DNA from: Azoarcus sp.
Lineage (GTDB): Bacteria > Pseudomonadota > Gammaproteobacteria > Burkholderiales > Rhodocyclaceae
Assembly: GCA_013911595.1 (NCBI GenBank)
Contig: JACESY010000004.1
Coordinates: 1-47,207 of the forward strand
Direction: 5' to 3'
DNA: 47,207 bases
The notes beneath the pieces are model-generated. The model was not told the origin of the DNA. It searched no databases and worked only from the letters and a program-made list of their open reading frames with translations. A program made the translations under genes and the position numbers. Of this stretch, positions 1-9,009 are shown in pieces (position 1 is the first letter of the stretch; each line of letters starts with the position of its first letter).

Positions 1-41
1 CATCTGGGTGTCCATATCCCGACACGCTCAAGGAAATCCGA

Positions 42-878
42 ATGTACGGAAACTGGATCAAGACCTCGATGCTGATGGCCGGCATCGTCGCGCTCTTCGG
101 CACGGTCGGCGCGCTTATCGGCGGACGCGACGGCATGCTGCTGGCGCTCGTCTTCGGCGGCGCGACCAACCTCTGGGCCTACTGGTTCTCCGACAAGATG
201 GTGCTCAGGATGTACAAGGCGCGCGAGGTCGACGAGACCTCCTCACCCTATCTGTACAACATGGTGCGCGAGCTTGCGGGCCGAGCCGGTCTGCCGATGC
301 CCAAGGTGTATCTGATCGACGAGGCTCAGCCCAACGCCTTCGCCACCGGTCGCAACCCGGACAACGCCGCGGTCGCGGCGACCACCGGCATCGTGCAACT
401 GCTCTCCGAGCGCGAGCTGCGCGGCGTGATGGCGCATGAGCTGTCGCACGTCAAGAACCGCGACATCCTGATCTCGACAATGTCCGCCACGGTGGCCGGT
501 GCGGTCACCGTGCTCGCGCAGTTCGGCATGTTCTTCGGCGGGCGCGGCGAGGATCGACCGCATCCGGTGCTGGCGATCCTGGTCATGCTGCTCGCGCCGA
601 TCGCGGCGATGATCATCCAGATGGCGATTTCGCGTACCCGTGAATTCGGCGCTGACCGCGGCGGCGCCGAGATCTCGGGCGATCCGCTGGCGCTCGCCGC
701 GGCGCTGGCGAAGATCGAGTCCTACGCGCGCGGCACACCGCTGGCCACTGCCGAGCGCCATCCCGAGACCGCACAGATGATGATCATGAACCCGCTCGCA
801 GGCGGCATGCGCGGCTTGTTCTCGACGCACCCGGACACGCGCGAACGTATCGCCCGGCTGCAGGCGATGGCGCGCTGA
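42..878 (+). CDS. htpX: Protease HtpX (M48 membrane zinc metalloprotease)
   Basis: The 278-residue product is a membrane-embedded zinc endopeptidase that degrades misfolded inner-membrane proteins together with FtsH in well-studied bacteria. Two hydrophobic segments open the protein (about residues 8-28 and 31-50). The HExxH zinc site is seen as HELSH at residues 132-136, and the third ligand glutamate lies in the downstream SRTREFGAD motif. Two more membrane segments lie between these motifs (about 147-165 and 178-198), as is usual for HtpX. The length is slightly short of the E. coli protein but complete. The ATG has a good ribosome site (AAGGAA) about 7 bases upstream. The gene stands apart from the following kinase and is probably a stress-response gene unrelated to the formate cluster. 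Confidence 0.95.
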   Translation: MYGNWIKTSMLMAGIVALFGTVGALIGGRDGMLLALVFGGATNLWAYWFSDKMVLRMYKAREVDETSSPYLYNMVRELAGRAGLPMPKVYLIDEAQPNAFATGRNPDNAAVAATTGIVQLLSERELRGVMAHELSHVKNRDILISTMSATVAGAVTVLAQFGMFFGGRGEDRPHPVLAILVMLLAPIAAMIIQMAISRTREFGADRGGAEISGDPLALAAALAKIESYARGTPLATAERHPETAQMMIMNPLAGGMRGLFSTHPDTRERIARLQAMAR

Positions 879-915
879 ACCGATGGGCGCGCGTCGTCCG
901 CGGAGCGGCTGAGGC

Positions 916-3006
916 GTGGCGCGGGCCGTGGGTGTCGCCGCCTGGATCGCACGCTTTCGCGCGTCGGTGCGTCTCAAGCTGCTGGCGCTGGTGCTCGCAC
1001 CACTGGCCATCGGCGTGCCGCTGCTGCTCGGCCTGGTGTGGACCTGGGGCAACGAGGCCTACGATCGGCTGCTCAACTACAAGGTCGGCTCCGACATGGT
1101 CACCGCGCACGAGTACTTCGACCGCGTGCGCGAGGGCGTCGGCGCCGACGTGGTCGCGATCGCCGGTTCCCACCGGCTGGTGACCAGTCTCGCGGCTGCC
1201 GACGAGCCCGGATTCATCTCGCTGTTGTCACTGCTCTCGCGCGAACACGGGCTCGATTACCTGATGTTGCTCGATCTCGACGGCCACCCGCTGTCGAGTT
1301 CGCTCGCCGACGAGCCACCCGCGGCTTCGCGCCTGCAATGGCCGGTGGTCGCCGCGGCCTCCAGCGGCGCGGCGCATAACACCATCGAGCTGTTTTCGCC
1401 CGAGGCACTGGGCGCGCTCGATCCGGTGCTGCGCCTGCGCGCCTGGCTGCCGCTGGTGCCCACGCGCGCGGCCGCCCCCGACCCGCGCATGGCCGAGGAT
1501 CGCGGCATGATGATTCACGCCGCCGCTCCGGTGTATGACGCGGGCGGAGAGCTGGTCGCGGTGCTTGAGGGGGCGACCCTGCTCAACGGCAATCTCGGCC
1601 TGGTCGATCGCATCAACGAGATCGTCTATCGCGACGGCACGCTGCCGCTGGGCAGCAAGGGCACGGCGACGCTGTTCCTGGGGGATACGCGCATCGCCAC
1701 CAACGTGCGTCTGTTCGAGGGCGAGCGCGCGCTCGGTACGCGCGTGTCGCGGGCGGTGCGCGACTACGTGCTCGGCGATGGCGGCACCTGGCTGGGCACG
1801 GCCTTCGTCGTCAACGACGACTACGTGTCCGGCTACGAGCCGGTGGTCAACGGTCACGGTGAGCGCATCGGCATGCTCTACGTGGGCTTTCTCGAGCGCC
1901 CGCTGCGGACCGCGATGGTCTCTGCGATGCTCGTGCTGTGCGCGATCTTCGTGGTCCTGAGCATCATCGGCACGCTGCTCAGCCTGCGCTGGGCACGCAA
2001 CGTGTTCGGGCCGATCGAACGCATGAACCGCGTGATTGGCCGCGTCGAGGATGGTGAGACCGGTGCGCGCGTCGGCCCGGTGGCGAGCCGCGACGAACTG
2101 GGTCGGCTGGCGGTCGAGTTCGACCATCTGCTCGACACCCTGCAGGCCAAGCGCGAAGAGCTGCAACGCTGGGCCGATGAACTCGACCGCAAGGTGGCCG
2201 AGCGCACCGCCGAGCTCGAGGAGGCCAACGAGACCCTGCGCCGCGCCCAGCAGCAACTGGTCATGAGTGAGAAGCTCGCCGCCATCGGCGAACTCACGGC
2301 CGGCGTCGCGCACGAGGTCAACAATCCGGTCGCCGTGATCCAGGGCAACCTCGACGTGATGAAGTCCTTGCTGGGCCCCGCGGCCGATCCGGTGCAGCGC
2401 GAGATCGGACTGATCCACGCCCAGGTCGACCGCATCCGGCTGATCGTCACCAAGTTGCTTCAGTTCGCCCGCCCCGGCGATTTCGCCGGCTACACCGAGG
2501 CCGTGGACATCGCGCCGGTCGTGCAGGACTGCCTGGTGCTGACCGCGCACAACCTGGACCGCAACGACATCGAGGTGGTCGCGCGGCTGGAGGCAACGGT
2601 GCCGGTCGAGATCAACCGCGGCGAACTTCAGCAGGTGTTGATCAATCTGATCGTCAACGCCGCCCAGGCCATGCCCGCGGGTGGCACGCTGACCATCGCG
2701 GCGCACGACTGGAACGAAGCCGACGGCACACCGGCCGGTGTGGAACTGGTGGTGCGCGACACCGGCATGGGCATTGCGCCCGAGGATCTGGCGACCATCT
2801 TCGATCCGTTCTTCACGACCAAGAAAGAGAGCGGAACCGGACTGGGTCTGTCGGTGACCTACACCATCATCGAGCGCTATGGCGGGCGCATCACCGTGGC
2901 CAGCCAGCCCGGCGAGGGTGCGGAGTTCCACTTGCGGTTGCGTCGTCAGGCGGTGTTCCAGGGTGGGCCGGAGGCGCCCGGCTTCATGCGCCGCTGGAAG
3001 GGCTGA
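916..3006 (+). CDS. Membrane sensor histidine kinase with periplasmic Cache-like domain, HAMP and HisKA/HATPase
   Basis: This 696-residue sensor kinase starts at GTG. A first membrane helix (about 20-44) is followed by a periplasmic region of about 290 residues, sized and patterned like a double Cache ligand-binding domain. A second helix (about 335-361), a HAMP linker and a coiled coil follow. The phosphoacceptor box reads GVAHEVNNP with His466. The N-box (INLIVNAAQAM, about 576), the G1 motif DTGMGIA and the GTGLGL motif show a complete ATPase. The next gene is an NtrC-type regulator, its obvious partner, and mobB follows that. The ligand is unknown; Cache domains commonly bind small organic acids, so formate or a related acid is only a guess. 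The kinase class is of the NtrB/DctB style that pairs with sigma-54 regulators. Confidence 0.93.
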   Translation: MARAVGVAAWIARFRASVRLKLLALVLAPLAIGVPLLLGLVWTWGNEAYDRLLNYKVGSDMVTAHEYFDRVREGVGADVVAIAGSHRLVTSLAAADEPGFISLLSLLSREHGLDYLMLLDLDGHPLSSSLADEPPAASRLQWPVVAAASSGAAHNTIELFSPEALGALDPVLRLRAWLPLVPTRAAAPDPRMAEDRGMMIHAAAPVYDAGGELVAVLEGATLLNGNLGLVDRINEIVYRDGTLPLGSKGTATLFLGDTRIATNVRLFEGERALGTRVSRAVRDYVLGDGGTWLGTAFVVNDDYVSGYEPVVNGHGERIGMLYVGFLERPLRTAMVSAMLVLCAIFVVLSIIGTLLSLRWARNVFGPIERMNRVIGRVEDGETGARVGPVASRDELGRLAVEFDHLLDTLQAKREELQRWADELDRKVAERTAELEEANETLRRAQQQLVMSEKLAAIGELTAGVAHEVNNPVAVIQGNLDVMKSLLGPAADPVQREIGLIHAQVDRIRLIVTKLLQFARPGDFAGYTEAVDIAPVVQDCLVLTAHNLDRNDIEVVARLEATVPVEINRGELQQVLINLIVNAAQAMPAGGTLTIAAHDWNEADGTPAGVELVVRDTGMGIAPEDLATIFDPFFTTKKESGTGLGLSVTYTIIERYGGRITVASQPGEGAEFHLRLRRQAVFQGGPEAPGFMRRWKG

Positions 3007-3112
3007 GGCCGCCCCCGCTCGGGTATCATGCGCAAGGCGCAAAAAGAGGTCGCACGCACGACCCAGGGCGTGATCGGTAGCACGCCGCGACAGGAACCGG
3101 AGGAGAGACTGC

Positions 3113-4510
<1,398 letters not shown>

Positions 4511-4526
4511 GCGCGGGAGTGTGCGC

Positions 4527-5048
4527 ATGAAGGTGATCGGATTTGCCGGCTGGTCTGGCAGCGGCAAGACCACGCTCATCGAGCGGGTCATCGAGGTGCT
4601 TGCCGGGCGTGGGCTCGCGGTGTCGCTGATCAAGCACGCCCATCACAAGTTCGACGTCGACCAGCCGGGCAAGGACTCCTACCGCCATCGCCATGCCGGC
4701 GCGCGCGAGGTTCTGGTCAGCTCGGGCAACCGCTGGGCGCTGATCCACGAGCTGCGCGGTGCGCCGGAGATGCCGCTGGATGCGCTGCTGGGCAAGCTCT
4801 CCGACTGCGACATCGCAATCGTCGAGGGCTTCAAGCGCGCGCACATCGACAAGATCGAGATCTACCGCGCGGGCGCGAGCGAGTCGATGCTGTTCCCGCA
4901 CGATGCGCACATCGTCGCGGTCGCGACCGATGTCGCGGATCTGGACACCGGCGGGCGGGCGCGGCTCGACGTCAACGACCCGGTCGAAGTCGCCGATTTC
5001 GTCATGGCGCATTGCCTGGGGCGGGCGCCGCTGGATCAGGCCGGCTGA
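4527..5048 (+). CDS. mobB: Molybdopterin-guanine dinucleotide biosynthesis protein MobB
   Basis: MobB is a GTP-binding accessory protein that assists MobA in attaching GMP to molybdopterin, giving the bis-MGD cofactor used by formate dehydrogenase. The 173-residue product opens with the P-loop GWSGSGKTT and carries the family features IKHAHHKFD, DSYRHRHAGA and DIAIVEGFK. The track begins at GTG 4521, but I prefer ATG 4527 because the GGGAGT site lies at a proper distance only from this codon. It follows the response regulator closely and precedes an exported Rieske-like protein. Its presence in this operon ties the two-component system to molybdoenzyme maturation. The partner mobA lies at 18448-19026 on the other strand. 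Confidence 0.92.
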   Translation: MKVIGFAGWSGSGKTTLIERVIEVLAGRGLAVSLIKHAHHKFDVDQPGKDSYRHRHAGAREVLVSSGNRWALIHELRGAPEMPLDALLGKLSDCDIAIVEGFKRAHIDKIEIYRAGASESMLFPHDAHIVAVATDVADLDTGGRARLDVNDPVEVADFVMAHCLGRAPLDQAG

Positions 5049-5084
5049 GACGCGTTCCGCCGGATTTGCGACAGGGAGAAGCGC

Positions 5085-5786
5085 ATGGATCGACGTTCCT
5101 TCGTACGCAACTGCACCCTGGCCGCCGGCCTGTTCGCCAGCGGCGTGGCGGTGCCCGCCCGTGCCGCGCCGCGCAGCTATGCCCGCGTGCGTCTGCTCAA
5201 TGCGAATGGCGAGCCGCTGCGCGCGTCGACCCTGGAGCCGCGCGCGCAATATGTGTTCGCCTATCCGTTCGCGGCCACGCCGTGCTTTCTGTTCGATCTG
5301 GGGCAAGCGGTGCCGGGACGCAACGGCCTCGAGACCGAGGCCGGTGCACACTACGACTGGCCTGGAGGGGTCGGGCCCAGGCGTTCGCTGGTGGCGTATT
5401 CGGCAATCTGCGCGCACAAGATGGCGCATCCGACGCCGACCATCAGCTACATCTCGTTCCGGCCGGCGCGCAACGAATACGAGCCTGCGGCCGGTGTGAT
5501 CTCGTGCTGTGCCGAGAACAGCCGCTACGACCCGGCCGGCGGCGCGCGCGTGATCGACGGGCCAGCGGATCAGCCGCTGGCCGCGATCCTGCTCGAACAC
5601 GATGCGGCCAGCGATGGCCTGTTCGCGGTCGGCACGCTCGGTGGCGAGATGTTCCGGCGCTTCTTCGACGAGTTCGAAGCGCGGTTGTCGCTGGAGTATC
5701 CGAATGGCGACGCGCGCCAGCCGTTGGCGGGGGAGTCGATCGTGCGTCGCCTCGAGAACTTCAGCGACAATGTCGTCTCATGCTGA
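5085..5786 (+). CDS. TAT-exported Rieske-like protein with an altered second cluster motif
   Basis: The 233-residue protein starts with a twin-arginine signal (DRRSFV, a hydrophobic stretch, then cleavage near PARA), so it is probably exported folded. It resembles Rieske-type [2Fe-2S] proteins: the first motif is Cys109-Ala-His111, and the second region reads SCCAENSRYDP at 140-150. A Rieske protein needs CxxH in the second motif. Here the position holds Asn145 (reading from Cys142) or Glu144 (reading from Cys141), so one histidine ligand is missing. The tail of the motif (SRYD) matches the classic SRFD. The C-terminal part (about 165-233) continues as a beta-rich domain. A good GGGAGAAG site precedes the ATG. 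It may be a scaffold, an altered cluster carrier or a degenerate redox protein. Its substrate is unknown. Confidence 0.6.
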   Translation: MDRRSFVRNCTLAAGLFASGVAVPARAAPRSYARVRLLNANGEPLRASTLEPRAQYVFAYPFAATPCFLFDLGQAVPGRNGLETEAGAHYDWPGGVGPRRSLVAYSAICAHKMAHPTPTISYISFRPARNEYEPAAGVISCCAENSRYDPAGGARVIDGPADQPLAAILLEHDAASDGLFAVGTLGGEMFRRFFDEFEARLSLEYPNGDARQPLAGESIVRRLENFSDNVVSC

Positions 5787-5794
5787 GGCGCGCC

Positions 5795-6460
5795 TCAGCG
5801 CGCGCTGCCGGCGTGCTCGAGCAGTTCCACCAGATCGGCGTGATTGCCGCGGCGGGCGAGCGTGATCGCATCGGTTCCCGAGGCGTCGCGATCCTGCGGG
5901 TCCAGGCCCAGATCGAGCAGGGTCGAGACCATCGCGCGGTCTGCGCGCTCGGTCGCATGCATCAGCAGCGTCCAGCCATAGACGTCGCGCGTCTTCGGGT
6001 CGGCGCCCAGCAGCGTGAGCAAGCGCACGGCATCGACATGGCCCTTGGCGGTGGCCAGCAGCAGCGGCGTCCAGCCGTGGCGCACGCGGTGGTTGGGGTC
6101 CGCGCCGGCTTCGACCAGGCTGCGGATGGCCTCGGTACGCCCGGCCACGGCGGCATACATCAGGGCCGTGCCGCCCTTGGCGTTGCCGCGGTCGACGACG
6201 GCACCGTAGTCGACCAACATGCGGATGACGTCGGTCTGGCCGGTCTCGGCCGCCCACATCAGCGCCGTCTTGCCGTGGTTCTCGCCCACCGCGCTCGCTG
6301 CCTCGGGCGACACGCCCTGGTCGAGCAGGATCGCCACACGTGTAGGCTGGCGGTCGATGATGGCGTTGAGCAGGGCCTCGGAGGATGAAGCGCTTGCGCT
6401 CAGCGCCGCCAGTGCCAAAACGGCGGCGAACAGCAGCTTGCAAAGGGGCGACGCGGCCAT
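5795..6460 (-). CDS. Exported ankyrin-repeat protein
   Basis: The track entry runs to 6988, but the real start is the ATG at 6460, which has a GGAGAAG site just upstream and begins a clear signal peptide (CKLLFAAVLALAALSASA). The mature protein has about five ankyrin repeats, shown by repeated TALMWAAETGQTDVIRMLV, TALMYAAVAGRTEAI, TPLLLATAKGHVDAVRLL and TLLMHATERADRAMVSTLL segments with AGADPN-type turns. Ankyrin repeats bind protein partners; exported bacterial examples are often linked to catalase or redox proteins. Nothing in the sequence indicates a catalytic function. It is convergent with the Rieske-like gene (8 bases between stops) and divergent from apbC. The partner is unknown. Confidence 0.85.
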   Translation of the reverse strand: MAASPLCKLLFAAVLALAALSASASSSEALLNAIIDRQPTRVAILLDQGVSPEAASAVGENHGKTALMWAAETGQTDVIRMLVDYGAVVDRGNAKGGTALMYAAVAGRTEAIRSLVEAGADPNHRVRHGWTPLLLATAKGHVDAVRLLTLLGADPKTRDVYGWTLLMHATERADRAMVSTLLDLGLDPQDRDASGTDAITLARRGNHADLVELLEHAGSAR

Positions 6461-6563
6461 GGTCTTCTCCGGAAGAGCAGCGAATTCTTGTTTGTTATCA
6501 GAGGTGGTCGGTGCGCGCAAGCGAAAATGCGACGTGCGCCCGTCCGCAACACGGGAGTAGGAA

Positions 6564-7667
6564 ATGTCCGAACAGAACTCGGAACTCAGTCGTGAGGCCG
6601 TCGAGGCGGCACTTGCGAAAGTCGTCGAACCGCATCTGGGCCGTGATCTGGTCTCGGCCGGCTGTGTCGGCGCCATCCACATCGAGGGCGACCGTCTGCG
6701 CGTCGACCTGGTGATGGGCTTCCCGGTTCGCGGAATCGCCGCCGACCTGGGCAAGCTGGTGCGTGGCGCGCTGGCCGGGCTGCCGGCCTCGAGCATCGAG
6801 GTCGGGGTGAGCACGGCGATCGAGCCGCGCGAGACCGATGCGCAAGACCCTGTCGCCCTGCCCGGCGTGCGTAACGTCATTGCCGTGTCGTCCGGCAAGG
6901 GCGGGGTGGGCAAGTCCACGACTGCGGTCAATCTGGCGCTGGCGCTGTCCGGCGAGGGTGCGCGCGTGGGTCTGCTCGACGCCGACATCTATGGCCCCAG
7001 CCTGCCGCGCATGCTGGGCATCTCCGGGCGCCCCTCGTCCAAGGACGGCAAGCGCTTCCAGCCGCTCACGCACTACGGCGTGCAGGCCATGTCGGCCGGC
7101 TTCCTTATCGACGAGGAAGAACCCATGGTGTGGCGTGGTGCGATGGCCACCCAGGCGCTCGAGCAACTGATGCGCGATACCGAATGGGACGATCTCGACT
7201 ACCTCATCGTGGACATGCCGCCCGGCACCGGAGACATCCAGCTCACGCTGGCTCAGCGCGTCAAGGTGGCCGGCGCGGTGATCGTCACGACGCCGCAGGA
7301 CATCGCCCTGCTCGACGCCAGTCGCGGTTACAGGATGTTCGAGAAGGTCGGCGTGCCGGTGCTGGGCATCATCGAGAACATGGGGATGCACCACTGCAGC
7401 GAATGCGGGCACGAGGAACATGTGTTCGGCGAAGGCGGCGGGCAGCGCATGGCCGAAAAGTACGGGCTCGACCTGCTCGGCTCGCTGCCGCTGGACATCC
7501 GCATCCGCGAGCAGGCCGACAGCGGCAAGCCCAGTGTGGTCGCTGATCCGGACGGCGCCATCGCGCACGCCTATCGCGAACTGGCGCGCACCATGGCGGC
7601 GCGACTGGCGCTGCGCCACACGGATGCCGCCGGCGCGTTCCCGGAGATCTCGATCAGCGACGACTGA
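6564..7667 (+). CDS. apbC: Iron-sulfur cluster carrier protein ApbC/Mrp (NBP35 family)
   Basis: This 367-residue cytosolic P-loop ATPase carries and delivers [4Fe-4S] clusters to apoproteins. An N-terminal MIP18/DUF59-like domain (about 10-85) is followed by a deviant Walker A, SSGKGGVGKST at 109-119, the LLDADIYGPS switch, VDMPPGTGD, and the C-terminal CxxC (CSECG) that binds the bridging cluster. Length and motif order match the family. The GGGAGTAGGAA region provides the ribosome site. The gene ends 3 bases from the convergent sigma-54 activator. It is a housekeeping gene in most genomes, but its position beside an operon encoding many Fe-S proteins makes a supply role plausible. That link is inference. 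Confidence 0.93.
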   Translation: MSEQNSELSREAVEAALAKVVEPHLGRDLVSAGCVGAIHIEGDRLRVDLVMGFPVRGIAADLGKLVRGALAGLPASSIEVGVSTAIEPRETDAQDPVALPGVRNVIAVSSGKGGVGKSTTAVNLALALSGEGARVGLLDADIYGPSLPRMLGISGRPSSKDGKRFQPLTHYGVQAMSAGFLIDEEEPMVWRGAMATQALEQLMRDTEWDDLDYLIVDMPPGTGDIQLTLAQRVKVAGAVIVTTPQDIALLDASRGYRMFEKVGVPVLGIIENMGMHHCSECGHEEHVFGEGGGQRMAEKYGLDLLGSLPLDIRIREQADSGKPSVVADPDGAIAHAYRELARTMAARLALRHTDAAGAFPEISISDD

Positions 7668-7670
7668 GCA

Positions 7671-8669
7671 TCAGTCTTCGTCATCACTGATGTACTCGCG
7701 CAGGCGCCGCTCCAGCGTCTTGCGCGACACTCCCATGCGGCGGGCCGCTTCCGACTTGTTGCCGTTGCACGCGGCCAGCACGCGTTGCATGTGACGGCGC
7801 TTGACCTCGGCCAGCGGCAGATCGGCCGGATAGCCGCTGGCACCGAGGGCCTGCAGGGCCTGCGGGTCGATCGGTTCGATGCGCAGGCAGGCATCGGGGG
7901 ACTGGCCGAGCAGGATGGAGCGCTCGACCAGATTGCGCAGCTCGCGCACGTTGCCCGGCCAGGCGTGTTGCTCGAGCCGGCGCAGCCCGGTGCGTGTGGG
8001 CGCGACGGGGGGCAGGCCGAACACCACCGAGAACTGACGCGCGAAGAAGTCCACCAGGGGCGCGACATCCTCCGGGCGCTCGCGCAGCGGCGGCATGCGC
8101 AGCGCGAGCACGTTCAGCCTATAGAACAGGTCGTCGCGAAAGCCGCCAGCGTCGACCATGCGCCCCAGGTCGCGGTTGGTGGCCGCGACGATGCGCACAT
8201 CCACGGCCAGTTCGTCGTCGGCGCCGACGGGGCGCACCCGCAGGGTCTCGAGCACGCGCAGCAGCTTGGCCTGCAGGAAGGCCGGCAGTTCGCCAATTTC
8301 GTCGAGAAACAGGGTGCCGCCGTCGGCGTGCACGAACAATCCCTCGCGCTCCTGTGCCGCGCCGGTAAAGGCTCCCCGCGCATGACCGAACAACTCGCTG
8401 TCGAGCAGCTCGGGCGACATCGAGCCGCAGTTGATCGCGACGAAGCGTCCCGTGCGTCCGCTGTAGTGATGCAGGCTCGCCGCCGCCACTTCCTTGCCTG
8501 TTCCAGATTCACCCTCGATGAGCACCGTGGTGCGTGACGGCGCGACACGTCGCAGCAGCGCGACGATTTCGCGCATCGAGGCGCTCTCGCCGACGACCCC
8601 GGCTGCGTCCGTGCGCAGATCCTGCGCTGCGGGGGGTGGAGCGTGCGGATCGGATTGGAGGATCACCAT
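7671..8669 (-). CDS. Sigma-54 activator lacking a receiver or sensory domain
   Basis: The 332-residue protein consists almost only of an AAA+ sigma-54 interaction domain and a DNA-binding domain. Walker A is GESGTGKE at 53-60, the sigma-54 loop GAFTGA is at 99-104, Walker B is [11 protein letters not shown], the arginine-finger and WPGNVREL segments are present, and the C-terminus is a Fis helix-turn-helix ([19 protein letters not shown]). Only about 25 unstructured residues precede the AAA+ core, so no PAS, GAF or receiver domain exists. Comparable stand-alone activators (PspF, HrpR/S) are controlled by partner proteins or by expression level. It is divergent from the formate dehydrogenase operon, whose promoter is sigma-54 type, and is the most likely direct activator. 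Start ATG 8669 is the only reasonable one. Confidence 0.92.
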   Translation of the reverse strand: MVILQSDPHAPPPAAQDLRTDAAGVVGESASMREIVALLRRVAPSRTTVLIEGESGTGKEVAAASLHHYSGRTGRFVAINCGSMSPELLDSELFGHARGAFTGAAQEREGLFVHADGGTLFLDEIGELPAFLQAKLLRVLETLRVRPVGADDELAVDVRIVAATNRDLGRMVDAGGFRDDLFYRLNVLALRMPPLRERPEDVAPLVDFFARQFSVVFGLPPVAPTRTGLRRLEQHAWPGNVRELRNLVERSILLGQSPDACLRIEPIDPQALQALGASGYPADLPLAEVKRRHMQRVLAACNGNKSEAARRMGVSRKTLERRLREYISDDED

Positions 8670-8712
8670 CGTGCTTCAATCGCTCCCTGTCGAATGCCTT
8701 TGAGCGACATTT

Positions 8713-8740
8713 TGACCCTGTTCGGATCGAAAGTGGGTCA
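8713..8740. promoter_or_regulatory. Inverted repeat TGACCC-N16-GGGTCA near the activator promoter
   Basis: Six-base perfect arms TGACCC and GGGTCA flank 16 bases, with a further TTCG/CGAA element nested inside. On the minus strand the repeat lies directly downstream of a GATAAT hexamer (plus coordinates 8742-8747) that could be the -10 of the activator gene, 44 bases upstream of its start. It could be an operator for control of the activator. The protein that binds is unknown. Confidence 0.4.
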
Positions 8741-8823
8741 GATTATCCGCGCACCGCGATAAACCATGGCCCAAATCGGTGTGTTCCGCCCTGGAGGCGG
8801 ATCCTGATCTCATCCGCGGGTCG

Positions 8824-8842
8824 TGCACCGCAGCATGGTGCA
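8824..8842. promoter_or_regulatory. Enhancer-like dyad TGCACC-N7-GGTGCA (NtrC-type half-sites)
   Basis: The arms TGCACC and GGTGCA are perfect and identical to the half-sites of NtrC-family enhancers, although the classical NtrC site has N5 rather than N7 between arms. The centre is about 139 bases upstream of the start site inferred from the -24/-12 element, a normal distance for an upstream activator sequence. It is probably bound by the divergent stand-alone activator or by the response regulator at 3113-4510. Confidence 0.5.
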
Positions 8843-8908
8843 TTTTGTCGCCACATCCCGAAAACTGCGTCAATTCGTCGCTAAGTGTCGCTGTGTCGTC
8901 CGAGAAAA

Positions 8909-8942
8909 ACCTTTTAGGTAAAGGTGTTTACGTGTTTTCACG
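8909..8942. promoter_or_regulatory. Cluster of three short perfect dyads upstream of the -24 box
   Basis: Three perfect inverted repeats overlap or abut: ACCTTT-N5-AAAGGT (8909-8925), GTAAA-N4-TTTAC (8918-8931) and CGTG-N4-CACG (8931-8942). The last ends 3 bases before the -24/-12 element. They may be sites for a second regulator or for DNA bending. I cannot assign a protein. Confidence 0.35.
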
Positions 8943-8944
8943 CT

Positions 8945-8961
8945 TTGGCATAGCGGTTGCT
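8945..8961 (+). promoter_or_regulatory. Sigma-54 (-24/-12) promoter of the formate dehydrogenase operon
   Basis: The sequence TTGGCATAGCGGTTGCT matches the sigma-54 consensus YTGGCACGNNNNTTGCW with exact spacing and differs only at the two bases after TGGCA. The GC of the -12 element is at 8959-8960, which predicts transcription from about 8972, 26 bases before the ribosome site of the first gene. The divergent sigma-54 activator and the upstream dyads support it. Confidence 0.75.
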
Positions 8962-9009
8962 ATCAACTATAAAAAGAACCTAGGCAATCGCCTGCATAGG
9001 AGTCGCCGT

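Larger units (their letters stand above)
8670..9009. promoter_or_regulatory. Divergent control region between the sigma-54 activator and the formate dehydrogenase operon
   Basis: This 340-base gap carries no gene. The track ORF beginning at 8779 reads through it, but the DUF3305 homology starts only after 9010, so that N-terminal part is spurious. The gap is richer in A+T than its surroundings near 8900-8990. It contains several inverted repeats and one strong -24/-12 promoter, each listed separately. Its layout (distal dyads, dyad cluster, -24/-12 element, short leader, ribosome site) is what one expects of an enhancer-dependent promoter. Confidence 0.75.

Noticed and set aside
8779-9009. 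N-terminal extension of the DUF3305 ORF
   Set aside because: It spans the -24/-12 promoter and the dyads, has no ribosome site, and does not match the family; the start at 9010 has AGGAG.
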